NCBI GenBank assembly: GCA_017430945.1
Contig: JAFRMB010000113.1
Coordinates: 17,051-81,050 of the forward strand
Length of the DNA stretch: 64,000 nt
Origin: Clostridia bacterium
Lineage (GTDB): Bacteria > Bacillota_A > Clostridia > Christensenellales > Aristaeellaceae
Reading direction: 5' to 3'
Below, piece after piece: positions 34,889-43,209 of this stretch (its first letter is position 1; each line of letters starts with the position of its first letter). The translations under genes and the position numbers were made by a program. Below the pieces are notes generated by a model that made no database searches, had not been told where the DNA came from, and was given only the letters and a program-made list of their open reading frames with translations.

Positions 34889-34924
34889 TGGTAGTATATT
34901 ACCACATACGGCAATATTATTCAA
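34889..34924 (-). promoter_or_regulatory. Promoter with operator-like palindrome, sugar operon
   Basis: Minus strand: TTGAAT (34919-34924), 17-bp spacer, TAATAT (34896-34901). A 16-bp near-palindrome TGGTAGTATATTACCA (34889-34904) covers the -10. The position suits a repressor such as the operon's own GntR/FCD protein. Confidence 0.65.
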
Positions 34925-35080
34925 GCATAGAACATCATTTTGGTATTTTCTATATATTATTATATAATTATTTGTATGTTTTGCATAATTCGTGCCTCTT
35001 TAAAGCATCCGCACATCTTGCCTGTGCCTGATCTTTCATCCCATCATTTCGGTTTCGCAGCGATTCGACGCCGCAAATAC

Positions 35081-35109
35081 TTGTCAATGCTTTAGTGCTG
35101 TGCTATACT
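35081..35109 (+). promoter_or_regulatory. Promoter of the RpiB-like / aldo-keto reductase genes
   Basis: TTGTCA at 35081-35086, 17-bp spacer, TATACT at 35104-35109. It is followed at 35118-35130 by a partly symmetric ATGAGCGCTTCAT that could be an operator. Confidence 0.7.
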
Positions 35110-35200
35110 GGTCTCACATGAGCGCTTCATCTGCGTCCAGATATCGTTGTCGTCCAAGCACATCCGAGTACACGATACGTTTTATATGGAGGTATGTATC

Positions 35201-35674
35201 ATGAAAGTCATCCTGTCCTGCGAATTTGCCGGTTATCCCCTGAAAGAACTCGTGCTGGAGCATCTGATCGCCAGCGGGCATGAAGTCATCGATGTCGGAC
35301 AGAAGTCCGCCTCTGAAAAGGTTCTGTACCCTGATGCCGCCGCCGCCGCCGCGAGAGCACTTCAGAACGGCGAAGCGGATAAGGCCGTGGTCATCTGCGG
35401 CTCCGGCGCGGGCGTGAGCATCGTGTGCAACAAGTTCAAAGGCGTATACTGCGTCGCCTGCGAAAGCCCGTTCACGGCGGACGGGATCCCCTTTATCAAC
35501 AACGCGAACGCGCTGGCGATGGGCTACAACGTCGTCGGCAAGGGACAGGCGTTTGCCATGGTGGATGCCTTCCTTGCAAACGGCTTCGTGAAGGGCGCTG
35601 CCCCTGAGCGCGCCGCATTCCTGCGCTCTCTGTTCAACATGGTCCAGGACATCGAGGACGAGAATTTCAAATAA
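35201..35674 (+). CDS. RpiB/LacAB-family sugar-phosphate isomerase, variant site
   Basis: 157 residues from ATG 35201 behind GGAGG. The fold pattern of RpiB: FAGYPLKE, VVICGSGAGVSIVCNKFKG with the catalytic Cys66, and NNANALAMG. Two key histidines of E. coli RpiB are changed: the CDH at 8-10 is CEF (Glu8, Phe9), and the His of HNDxN is Ile (FINNAN, 98-103). The base Cys is kept but the ring-opening/phosphate-contact His pair is lost, so a different aldose phosphate or non-cyclic substrate is likely (inference). It pairs with the Rpe-like gene of the divergent operon, as RpiB and AlsE do in allose use. Confidence 0.85.
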   Translation: MKVILSCEFAGYPLKELVLEHLIASGHEVIDVGQKSASEKVLYPDAAAAAARALQNGEADKAVVICGSGAGVSIVCNKFKGVYCVACESPFTADGIPFINNANALAMGYNVVGKGQAFAMVDAFLANGFVKGAAPERAAFLRSLFNMVQDIEDENFK

Positions 35675-35736
35675 TGCCGTCGCCCATCGACAGATCAGGA
35701 CCTGCACGACCCGCTCCATATGAAAGGAAGCTGAAC

Positions 35737-36588
35737 ATGAAATGCTTGAATGATCGTTACACTCTTAGAAACGGCGTGCAGATCCCCTGCGTCGGCTTCG
35801 GGACCTGGCAGACGCCCGATGGTGACATCGCGGCGGATTCCGTTCGTCAGGCCATCGAATGCGGCTATCGTCACATCGATACCGCCGCCGTGTACGGCAA
35901 TGAAGAGAGCGTGGGACGCGGCATCCGCGAAAGCGGCATCGATCGGCGCGACCTGTTCGTCACGACGAAAGTCTGGAACACCGACCACGGTTACGAGGCG
36001 ACGCTTCGCGCTTTTGACGATTCGATGAAGCGGCTCGGGCTCGACTACTGTGACCTGTATCTGATCCATTGGCCGGCCCCCGCGCCCATCCGCGACCGTT
36101 GGGCGGAGATGAATGCCCAGACGTGGAGAGCCATGGAAAAGCTGTATCTCGAGGGTCGCATCCGCGCGATCGGGCTCAGCAACTTCTGGCCGCATCACAT
36201 CGACGCGCTGCTCAATACTGCCGTCATCATGCCCATGGTCAATCAGATCCGGCTCAACCCCGCCGACCAGCACGCGGAAGTCGCGGCGTACAGCCGGAAG
36301 CTCGGCATGCTCCTCGAGGCTTACAGCCCGCTGGGCACCGGCGGCGTGCTCACACAGCCGGAGATCGTTGAAATCGCAGGAAAGCATGGGCGCACCGCCG
36401 CCCAGGTCTGCATCCGCTGGTCTCTCCAGAAGGGCTATCTGCCGATGCCCAAGTCGGTGACGCCCGAGCGGATCCGTCAGAACACAGAGGTGTTCGATTT
36501 TGAGTTGGACGATGATGATATGTCTCGGCTCGATGCGATGGAAAACCGGCTCGGCCCGTCAAAGCATCCTGACACCACGAACTTCTGA
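35737..36588 (+). CDS. Aldo/keto reductase
   Basis: 283 residues from ATG 35737 behind AAAGGAAG. TIM-barrel AKR with the catalytic tetrad visible: Asp and Tyr in DTAAVYGNE, Lys in TTKVWN, His in YLIHWP. NADPH-binding end PMPKSVTPERIRQN. Similar to AKR5-type 2,5-diketo-gluconate reductases and general aldehyde reductases. Co-transcribed with the isomerase; it probably interconverts a sugar aldehyde and its alcohol in the same pathway. Confidence 0.92.
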   Translation: MKCLNDRYTLRNGVQIPCVGFGTWQTPDGDIAADSVRQAIECGYRHIDTAAVYGNEESVGRGIRESGIDRRDLFVTTKVWNTDHGYEATLRAFDDSMKRLGLDYCDLYLIHWPAPAPIRDRWAEMNAQTWRAMEKLYLEGRIRAIGLSNFWPHHIDALLNTAVIMPMVNQIRLNPADQHAEVAAYSRKLGMLLEAYSPLGTGGVLTQPEIVEIAGKHGRTAAQVCIRWSLQKGYLPMPKSVTPERIRQNTEVFDFELDDDDMSRLDAMENRLGPSKHPDTTNF

Positions 36589-36662
36589 TCCGTCTCCTCT
36601 GCAAAAGCTCTGATATGCTGTTCCAGAAGGTTTTGTGGGGATGTGAGCTTTCAATTTTTGAT

Positions 36663-36691
36663 CGATCCTGGCGGCATAGCCTCCGGGATCG
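36663..36691 (+). terminator. Terminator after the aldo/keto reductase gene
   Basis: CGATCC (plus GGCGG) at 36663-36674 pairs with CCTCCGGGATCG at 36680-36691 with one bulge and one mismatch, followed by GTTTTA. Confidence 0.6.
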
Positions 36692-36812
36692 GTTTTATCG
36701 GAAGATGACGACTGCGTTCGCTTCATATCAAGAGATCCTGTCTATATGGTGGATCCGCGTGCGATCCATATGTTTGAACTGCTCGCGGAAATACAAGGCC
36801 TTGCAACGAACT

Positions 36813-36841
36813 GATGGCCGCTGGCATAGCCAGCGGCCATC
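36813..36841. terminator. Hairpin at the end of the GH4 alpha-galactosidase-type gene
   Basis: A perfect 13-bp stem (36813-36825 with 36829-36841) and a 3-nt loop, 31 nt after the minus-strand stop. The following T-tract is weak. The remaining spacer 36589-36871 shows no gene. Confidence 0.6.
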
Positions 36842-36871
36842 GTCATCCGGTCGTCGTAATGTGATAGCGTA

Positions 36872-38191
36872 TCACTTGAACTGCGGGAGCCACTCCCGGT
36901 TGGCTTCGAACATCTCGTCGACCATGCTGCGGATCTCGCGCAGCGAGCAGACAGCTGCCGTCAGCGGATCGTAGCAGATCGCCTGATAGATCATCTCACG
37001 GTCGCCCGCAAGGCTTCCCTCGACAGCGAGCTCCTCGATCTGTGCGGAGGTGCCGCTGAGCAGCGCCAGCTGCGGCGGAAGCTTGCCCACATGAATGGCC
37101 TCCAGGCCGCGCCGGCTGGCCAGCACCGGGACCTCTACGCAGCATCCTTCGGGCAGGTTGTCCACGAGGCCGAAGTTGCGCACGTTGCCGTTGAACTTGA
37201 ACATCTCGCCATCGCCGAAGATGGCGTTGAAGATGTATGCCGCGTACTCCTCGCCCCGGGTCAGATCATACGGCTCCTTGAACCACTGCTCGATCTCATC
37301 GCGCCATGTGGCCTCGCGGTTCCGGTACTCCTTCAGGATGTACGCATACTCGCCGGGGTTCCAGCCGGTGCCGTGAGTGCAGTACTTCTCGATGAGGTCC
37401 GGGCGCTTGCGGAACCACGCGTTGTACTCGCTGTTGTGGCCGGAGGATTCCGTCGGGTAGTAGCCCAGTGCCAGGTACATCTCATTGCGCACGATCTCTT
37501 CATTATATATCTCCGGGCGCTCAGTGATGGCCTTGCGGATGAGCGGATAGGCGTCTTTGCCGTTCCAAAGGAACTGGGTGTAGAAGGCCTGGTGGTTGAT
37601 GCCCGCGCAGGTGTAGCTGATCTCTTCGGGCTTCGCGCCTATCCAACCGGCCAGCATCGCTGAGGTCCCCTGTACGCTGTGGCACAGGCCGCTGGTCAGA
37701 AGCTTCGGATACACGCCCTGCACGGTGCGGCACAGCATGGCCATGGGATTGGTGTAATTCAGATAGACGGCATCCGGACAATAGTGCTCGATATCGGCCG
37801 CGATCTCCAGCAGAGGATTCACGGTGCGCAGATAGCGGAAGATGCCGCTTGGGCCTCGTGTATCGCCGACACAGGTGTCCACCCCGTACTTTTTGGGGAT
37901 GAGGATGTCGTGCTGCCAGACGTCGCAATTGCCCTGCAGGATGGTCGTGATGACCCCGTCGGCGTTCATGAGCGCCTCTTTGCGGTCCGGCGTGGCAATG
38001 ACGGTGGCCGGGTAATTGCCCTCTGCGACGATGCGGTCGCAGGCGCGCTTGATGGCAGACAGACGGTCGGGATCGATGTCCATCAGAGCGATGGTCACAT
38101 CCCTGAAGGCGGGAAACGAGAGGATGTCTCTGACCAGGTCACGCGTAAAGCCAAAGCTTCCCGCACCGATGAAGGCGATCTTCTTGGACAT
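36872..38191 (-). CDS. GH4 glycosidase, alpha-galactosidase (MelA) type
   Basis: 439 residues from ATG 38191 behind AGGAGG. NAD- and metal-dependent family GH4: N-terminal Rossmann [15 protein letters not shown], the NYTNPMAML block, the metal-binding Cys in GLCHSVQGT and His in GINHQAF. The CHSV sequence after the strand is the group marker of alpha-galactosidases, and no phosphate-binding CN/CD pattern of 6-phospho-glycosidases is seen. Cytoplasmic hydrolysis of an imported alpha-galactoside is expected. Divergently transcribed from the SIS-domain gene with which it shares a control region. Confidence 0.9.
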   Translation of the reverse strand: MSKKIAFIGAGSFGFTRDLVRDILSFPAFRDVTIALMDIDPDRLSAIKRACDRIVAEGNYPATVIATPDRKEALMNADGVITTILQGNCDVWQHDILIPKKYGVDTCVGDTRGPSGIFRYLRTVNPLLEIAADIEHYCPDAVYLNYTNPMAMLCRTVQGVYPKLLTSGLCHSVQGTSAMLAGWIGAKPEEISYTCAGINHQAFYTQFLWNGKDAYPLIRKAITERPEIYNEEIVRNEMYLALGYYPTESSGHNSEYNAWFRKRPDLIEKYCTHGTGWNPGEYAYILKEYRNREATWRDEIEQWFKEPYDLTRGEEYAAYIFNAIFGDGEMFKFNGNVRNFGLVDNLPEGCCVEVPVLASRRGLEAIHVGKLPPQLALLSGTSAQIEELAVEGSLAGDREMIYQAICYDPLTAAVCSLREIRSMVDEMFEANREWLPQFK

Positions 38192-38276
38192 GATGAATAC
38201 CTCCTGAAATGCTCGCGAGTTGTGTTGCCCATGTGAGGCTCCTGCACTCTTGCAGTGCTTGTATAATACCAATCCA

Positions 38277-38306
38277 AGTATAGCAGAAAACCATTTCAGC
38301 CGTCAA
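38277..38306 (-). promoter_or_regulatory. Promoter of the GH4 alpha-galactosidase-type gene
   Basis: Minus strand: TTGACG (38301-38306), 18-bp spacer, TATACT (38277-38282). ATTGG/CCAAT half-sites flank it at 38259-38278 and 38312-38324. Confidence 0.7.
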
Positions 38307-38358
38307 GGCTTAATTGGTCCGATTATTCCCTAAATTTTGAAATACCGTGCAATCTATC

Positions 38359-38388
38359 TTGACATATACGTTTACTGTACGTTATAAT
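38359..38388 (+). promoter_or_regulatory. Promoter of the SIS-domain gene
   Basis: TTGACA (38359-38364), 18-bp spacer, TATAAT (38383-38388). A 12-bp near-palindrome TATTGACCAATA (38400-38411) lies just past the predicted start of transcription. Confidence 0.8.
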
Positions 38389-38434
38389 AAGATTATAGGT
38401 ATTGACCAATATGATCTGTGGAGGTTGATCCATC

Positions 38435-39475
38435 ATGAGTCTGACCCTGGGAGAGATCCGCGGACAGTATGCGGCACTGAAAAAAACGATACAACTGCTG
38501 GATGAAAAGCACGCCGCACTGAAGGAAATGATCCGGAATGAGCGCCCTTCTTCAATCGTGTTCACCGGCTGTGGCTCCAGCTACTCGCTCAGCTGTGCGT
38601 TCAGGACCATCGCTTCACTGCGCACGGACATCCCCGTCTATGCGGTGGCAGCCGGAGACCTTTGGCTGAACTGCGTCCGCTACCGGCGCATGCTCGAAGG
38701 CGCGCTGGTCATCGCGGTGTCGCGTTCCGGCGAGACTTCTGAACTGGTGAACGCCTGCACTGCGATCAGGGATGCAGACGTCGGCACCCGTTTCCTGTCG
38801 GTCGTGTGCGCTGAGAACACGCCTCAGGAGGCGCTGTCCGACTTCACGCTGTGCATGCCCTGGGCCTTTGACGCGAGCGTATGTCAGACCAGGTGCGTCA
38901 GCAATATGTTCGCCATGGGCGCCATGATCATCGGCTGTCTGTTTGACGACCCAACGATCCGCGAAGGCATGGCGAAGATGGCGGCGTGCGGACCGGATTA
39001 TCTGGAGCGTATAGAGCCGATCGCGAAGGATCTGGCAGCTAAGGCCTGGGATCACGGCGTCGTACTCGCCGACGGCGAGATCGACGGCATCGCGGAGGAG
39101 GCCGCCCTGACATTCAAGGAGATCTGCCAACAGAACAGCAACTACTATCATGTGCTCGACGTTCGCCACGGGCCGATGGTCATGATCGGTGCAAAGACGC
39201 TGGTCGTCGCAGCCGTAAAGTCGCCTGTCTGCAAATACGAGGCCCAGTTGATACAGGATCTCGTCGCGACCGGTGCGACGGTCGTTTGCTATGCGGCACA
39301 GGCGATAGATATCCAGGGCGCGCTGTGTGTCCCGCTCGGTGAGGAAGTGGGCAGCGTCGCGTTTGGGCTCGGCCTGGTGGCGCTGTGTCAGCTGACGACC
39401 TACTACAAATCACTGATCGTCGGATGCGATCCCGATCGTCCCGACGGGCTCGATCCCTGGATCAGGATCGTCTGA
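38435..39475 (+). CDS. Double-SIS-domain sugar isomerase/deglycase-like protein
   Basis: 346 residues with two SIS domains (about 30-165 and 195-330), like the isomerase half of GlmS, AgaS and FrlB. The phosphosugar loops are TGCGSSYSLS (about 44-53) and SRSGETSELV (about 95-104). No glutaminase domain, so it would release ammonia or an amine rather than use glutamine. In a locus with a GlcNAc-kinase-like protein, a deaminase/isomerase acting on a phosphorylated amino sugar is plausible (inference). The start ATG 38435 follows GGAGG. Shares a divergent promoter region with the GH4 gene. Confidence 0.85.
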   Translation: MSLTLGEIRGQYAALKKTIQLLDEKHAALKEMIRNERPSSIVFTGCGSSYSLSCAFRTIASLRTDIPVYAVAAGDLWLNCVRYRRMLEGALVIAVSRSGETSELVNACTAIRDADVGTRFLSVVCAENTPQEALSDFTLCMPWAFDASVCQTRCVSNMFAMGAMIIGCLFDDPTIREGMAKMAACGPDYLERIEPIAKDLAAKAWDHGVVLADGEIDGIAEEAALTFKEICQQNSNYYHVLDVRHGPMVMIGAKTLVVAAVKSPVCKYEAQLIQDLVATGATVVCYAAQAIDIQGALCVPLGEEVGSVAFGLGLVALCQLTTYYKSLIVGCDPDRPDGLDPWIRIV

Positions 39476-39584
39476 TCCGCCTTTCCCGCTGTGGCAACAG
39501 CATCTCTCGCCTGTCGCTCCCGGGTTTTTATCCGTGCGCATGACGATCATTGAAATCCAAAACACGATCGGATGGGGTGAGATC

Positions 39585-40310
39585 ATGGTCGCAAAATATG
39601 GTTATATCGCGGTGAAGAACAGGCTGTTGTCGGATATCGGAAAGGGCATATATAAAGAAGGCGACAAACTGCCTACCGAGCGCGAGATGTGCGAACTGTT
39701 CCAGGTGAGCCGCATCACCGTGAGGCAGGCGCTCGCTTCCCTTGAAAACGAAGGGCTGATCCAGCGTTTCCAGGGGCGCGGGACCTTCGTTCATCGCAGC
39801 CAGCCTGAAAAGAAAAGAAAATTCGAATCGCTGCTCAACTCCAACTATTCCTTTTCCGAGGAGTTGAAAAAGCAGGGCGTGACGCCCAGCATGCGCGTGC
39901 TTTCTCTGACGCGGATCCCGGCTCAGCCGCCCTTGACGGACAAGCTGATGGTCGAGCCGGGCCATATGATCGATGTGCTCTTGCGCCTTCGCCTGGCAGA
40001 CGACGTGCCCTACGCATACGAGACCAGCTACATACTCTCCGAATATCTCAACGGCGCGACTTCCGAAGAGGTGGCAAGGGACGGTCTGTACAACACGATG
40101 ATGAAGAAGTGCGGCGTGCGTCCGAACAAAGCCGTCGAGATATTCGAAGCCGGCATCGCTCCCGAATTCATCGCCGAGATGCTCGGCAGAAAAGGCATCG
40201 TCAGCGTCATGCAGATCGAGCGCATCGCTTATCTGGACGACAAGCCCGTGGAGTATTGCACATCCTCTGTCGCCGGCGACAAATACCGCTTCCGGGTCAA
40301 GCTGGAGTGA
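39585..40310 (+). CDS. GntR-family regulator, HutC/UTRA type
   Basis: 241 residues from ATG 39585 behind GGGGTGA. An N-terminal winged helix (about 8-72: KLPTEREMCELFQVSRITV, RQALASLENEGLIQR) and a C-terminal UTRA sugar-sensing domain (about 90-235). UTRA regulators commonly bind phosphorylated sugars. It lies between the two GH4 gene groups and is the obvious controller of both; CCAAT/ATTGG repeats at all three nearby promoters are candidate operators. Confidence 0.92.
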   Translation: MVAKYGYIAVKNRLLSDIGKGIYKEGDKLPTEREMCELFQVSRITVRQALASLENEGLIQRFQGRGTFVHRSQPEKKRKFESLLNSNYSFSEELKKQGVTPSMRVLSLTRIPAQPPLTDKLMVEPGHMIDVLLRLRLADDVPYAYETSYILSEYLNGATSEEVARDGLYNTMMKKCGVRPNKAVEIFEAGIAPEFIAEMLGRKGIVSVMQIERIAYLDDKPVEYCTSSVAGDKYRFRVKLE

Positions 40311-40388
40311 TTCGGTCCCGATCACCGGATCGTATCGGACGTCGGCAAATGAATCACGCAGAATAATTGATTTTGTGTAAATCTTCAC

Positions 40389-40438
40389 TTGACTTGTAAT
40401 GACCTTTAAGTTATAATCCAATTAACAAGGGTGATTGG
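40389..40438 (+). promoter_or_regulatory. Promoter and candidate operator of the second GH4 operon
   Basis: TTGACT (40389-40394), 17-bp spacer, TATAAT (40412-40417). Directly after it lies an inverted repeat CCAAT (40418-40422) and ATTGG (40434-40438), positioned to block transcription or the ribosome binding site. Confidence 0.75.
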
Positions 40439-40439
40439 T

Positions 40440-41762
40440 ATGTTTTTCGGTCGCAGGAAGTTCAGCTTCGTATTCATCGGTGCCGGGAGTTCCGTATTCA
40501 CGATGCGCCTGGTCGGCGATATCCTGTCCGAAGACTTCATCGACGGCGGTGAGCTCAGACTGGTCGATATCGATACACGCGCGCTATCCGAAGTCGGCAC
40601 CGCGGTCCGCAAGCTCGTCGCCCATGCCGGCAAGGCATTTACCGTCACCGTTCACGAGAACTATCGACCTGCTCTGCCTGGCGCTGACTTCGTATTCTTT
40701 ATATACGCAGTCGGCGGCTATGCGGCGTGGCAGCGGGACATCGCGACGTGTACCCGCTTCGGCGTCAATCAGTCAGTCGGCGATACGATCGGCCCGGGCG
40801 CGGTCATCCGCATCCTGCGCTCCATTCCGTTGGCTCTGGACATCGCCCATGAGATGGAGCGGGTCTGTCCCGACGCCTGGATCATCAACTACACCAATCC
40901 CGAAGGCGCCCAGTGCCTGGCGATCCAGAAGTACTCCCGGATCCGATCCTTCGGCCTTTGCCATGGCACGCCGGACACAGCCCAGGCGCTGGCCGACAAG
41001 GTCTTCGGCGTAAGCATCGATCGTCTTGCCTGGGAAGCGGCGGGCGTCAACCACCTGACGTGGTTCACGCAGCTCCGCATCGACGGCGAGGACGTCTACC
41101 CGAAGCTCTGGCAAAAGCTTGGCGAGAGCGGCTATGGCGACTTCGAACAGATCTCACGCGATCTCTACCGGGTGTTCGGCCTCTACCCTGCCCCGGGAGA
41201 CCGCCATGTCGGCGAATTCTTCTCATCTTTTCTGCGTGACAACGTGATGAAGAAGCGTGATCTGATCTGGAAGAACTGCGACTTCTCCGTGCTGGACGGC
41301 TGGCGGGCGGAGGGACGGCGGCGACTGGAGGCTGCCCTCCAAAGCGCTGAAGGCTGCGACCACTTCCTTGATGGCAGCGGCGAGACGGCGACCCACTTCA
41401 TCCGGGCGCTGGCCACCGGCAGCATTGCCCGTGAGATGGTCAACGTGCAGAACAGGGGCTATATCGAGAACATATCAGACGATGTGATCGTCGAGGTGCC
41501 CACCTTCGTGGACCAGCTGGGTCTGAAGCCCACTCACATCGGCAGGCTGCCCGAAGGCATTGCCGCCAAGTGTGAGGCCCTCGGCCGGGAGTACCTGCTG
41601 CTGGTGGAAGCCGCAGTCGAATGCGACATCCAGAGGGCGCGGCAGGCGATGTACCTCGACCCGCTCTGCGCGATGGCGGATGATCCCGAGGGACTTCTTG
41701 AGGCGCTGATCCTCGAGAACCTGGATCTGCTCCCGGATGCGTGGCGCGATCACGGAATTTAA
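40440..41762 (+). CDS. GH4 glycosidase, alpha-glucuronidase-like
   Basis: 440 residues from ATG 40440, 6 nt after AAGGGTG; a GTG at 40431 touches that site. GH4 hallmarks: GAGSSVFTMRLVGDI, NYTNPEGAQ, the metal Cys in GLCHGTPDT and His in GVNHLTWF. The CHG sequence is the marker used for the alpha-glucuronidase/alpha-galacturonidase group, distinct from the CHSV of the other GH4 in this locus. Uses NAD and a divalent metal. First gene of an operon with a CUT1 importer, suggesting an imported oligosaccharide with an acidic alpha-linked sugar (inference). Confidence 0.87.
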   Translation: MFFGRRKFSFVFIGAGSSVFTMRLVGDILSEDFIDGGELRLVDIDTRALSEVGTAVRKLVAHAGKAFTVTVHENYRPALPGADFVFFIYAVGGYAAWQRDIATCTRFGVNQSVGDTIGPGAVIRILRSIPLALDIAHEMERVCPDAWIINYTNPEGAQCLAIQKYSRIRSFGLCHGTPDTAQALADKVFGVSIDRLAWEAAGVNHLTWFTQLRIDGEDVYPKLWQKLGESGYGDFEQISRDLYRVFGLYPAPGDRHVGEFFSSFLRDNVMKKRDLIWKNCDFSVLDGWRAEGRRRLEAALQSAEGCDHFLDGSGETATHFIRALATGSIAREMVNVQNRGYIENISDDVIVEVPTFVDQLGLKPTHIGRLPEGIAAKCEALGREYLLLVEAAVECDIQRARQAMYLDPLCAMADDPEGLLEALILENLDLLPDAWRDHGI

Positions 41763-41801
41763 AGGGGCTTCCCTTTGAAGAATTAAATGGAGGTGTTCAA
41801 C

Positions 41802-43079
41802 GTGAAGAAACTGGTTACTATGCTGCTTGCGGCCGCACTGCTCATCAGCCTGTGCGTGCCCGCGATGGCCGAGACGACGACTGTCAAGTTCAGGACCCAC
41901 CAGAACGTCGCGTGGAACGAGTCCTACGAGGGCCTGATCGCCGACTTCGAGGCGGCAAACCCCGACATCAAGATCGAGTACACGACCTTCCCGTACAACG
42001 ACTTCGAGGCCAAGATCCAGACCTCCCTGATGGGCGGCGACGTCGGCGCAGACGTCTATGAAGTCTGGGGCGGCTGGATGCTCGACCTGACTGCCAACGA
42101 CGTCCTGTGCGAGGCGCCCGAGGATTTCATCGCCGTTCTGAAGGAAGACGCCTACGTGCCGGTCCTCGGCACGCTGGAGAAGGACGGCAAGTACTACGGT
42201 GCTCCGCTGGAGCTGAATGCGGAGTACGGCGGCATGGTCGTCAACAAGCACCTGTTCGACGAGAGCGGCTACGAGTATCCCACCACCTGGGATCAGGTGA
42301 TGGAGATCGCCAAAGCCGTCGCGGTGCCGGATGGCGACACCATGTCCATGCGCGGCCTTGAGTTCTGCGCTGTTGACAACCTGACCTTCAACTGGCTGGC
42401 CATGATCCTGCAGAAGGGCGGCAGCTATCTGAAGGAGGACGGCAGCCTCGACTTCACCACGCCTGAAGCCGTGGAGAGCTTCACTGAGATGGTCTCCTGG
42501 GTCAAGGACGATAAGGTCACCAACCTTGAAGGCCTGAACATCCCCTCAGGCATCGAGAACTACGACTTCCTTGGCATGGATGAGGCCTACATGGTCACCC
42601 GCGGCTCCTGGGTGCTGTCCGAGCTCATCGGTACCTACGGCATGGAGGCGGGCGTCGACTACGACTACATCGCCGAGCCGCCGTTCGTCGAGGGCGTTGA
42701 TCAGAAGTGGGCCGCCGAGACCGGCTGGAGCCTGTGCGTACCGAAGAACACCACGGTCGCCGATGCCGCGTGGCGTTTCGTCGAGTTCCTGCTCGAGCCT
42801 GAAAACCTCGAGCGCCACAACATCGAATGCGCGCAGATCCCGCCGCGCGCCAGCGTTGCCAACGATCCCGCGTTCGTAGAGGCCGCGCCGTACCTGAAGC
42901 CCCTGATCCCGATCCTTGACAAGGCCGTGTTCCTTGGCCGCTTCAATTCCGACATCCTGAAGGAGTATGTGCAGCACGCCTTCACCTCTCTTGTGACTGA
43001 CGACGGCACCTATGCATCCATCGAGGAGGCTTGCCAGAAGCTGACCGAGGACCTGGCCGCGAACATGAAGATCTACTGA
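41802..43079 (+). CDS. CUT1 sugar ABC transporter substrate-binding protein
   Basis: 425 residues from GTG 41802, 7 nt after GGAGGT; the ATG at 41787 overlaps that site. The signal peptide (1-23) ends AMA|E with no lipobox. A type II binding protein of the MalE/UgpB family: FRTHQNVAWNESYEGLIADF, VYEVWGGWMLDL, the ARG/tyrosine-rich ligand cleft and GWSLCVPKNTTVADAAWRFV. Expected to bind an oligosaccharide released by extracellular enzymes. Two permease genes follow; no dedicated ATPase is encoded in the operon. Confidence 0.93.
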   Translation: MKKLVTMLLAAALLISLCVPAMAETTTVKFRTHQNVAWNESYEGLIADFEAANPDIKIEYTTFPYNDFEAKIQTSLMGGDVGADVYEVWGGWMLDLTANDVLCEAPEDFIAVLKEDAYVPVLGTLEKDGKYYGAPLELNAEYGGMVVNKHLFDESGYEYPTTWDQVMEIAKAVAVPDGDTMSMRGLEFCAVDNLTFNWLAMILQKGGSYLKEDGSLDFTTPEAVESFTEMVSWVKDDKVTNLEGLNIPSGIENYDFLGMDEAYMVTRGSWVLSELIGTYGMEAGVDYDYIAEPPFVEGVDQKWAAETGWSLCVPKNTTVADAAWRFVEFLLEPENLERHNIECAQIPPRASVANDPAFVEAAPYLKPLIPILDKAVFLGRFNSDILKEYVQHAFTSLVTDDGTYASIEEACQKLTEDLAANMKIY

Positions 43080-43209
43080 TCCATCCTTGGGGGGACGGAG
43101 GTTTTTCCTCCATCCCCCTGTTTTTGACTCGGCATTTGACGGATCGACATTCGGCACTCGGGCAGGCCGAACGGATCGATCCGGAGCGGGAAGGGCAGTG
43201 ATACAAGCT

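Larger units (their letters stand above)
34837..35200. other. Divergent control region of the sugar regulon
   Basis: 364 bp, no gene. It contains a minus-strand promoter with an overlapping palindrome (34889-34924), a very AT-rich tract (about 34945-34985), and a plus-strand promoter (35081-35109) for the isomerase and aldo/keto reductase genes. Confidence 0.7.
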
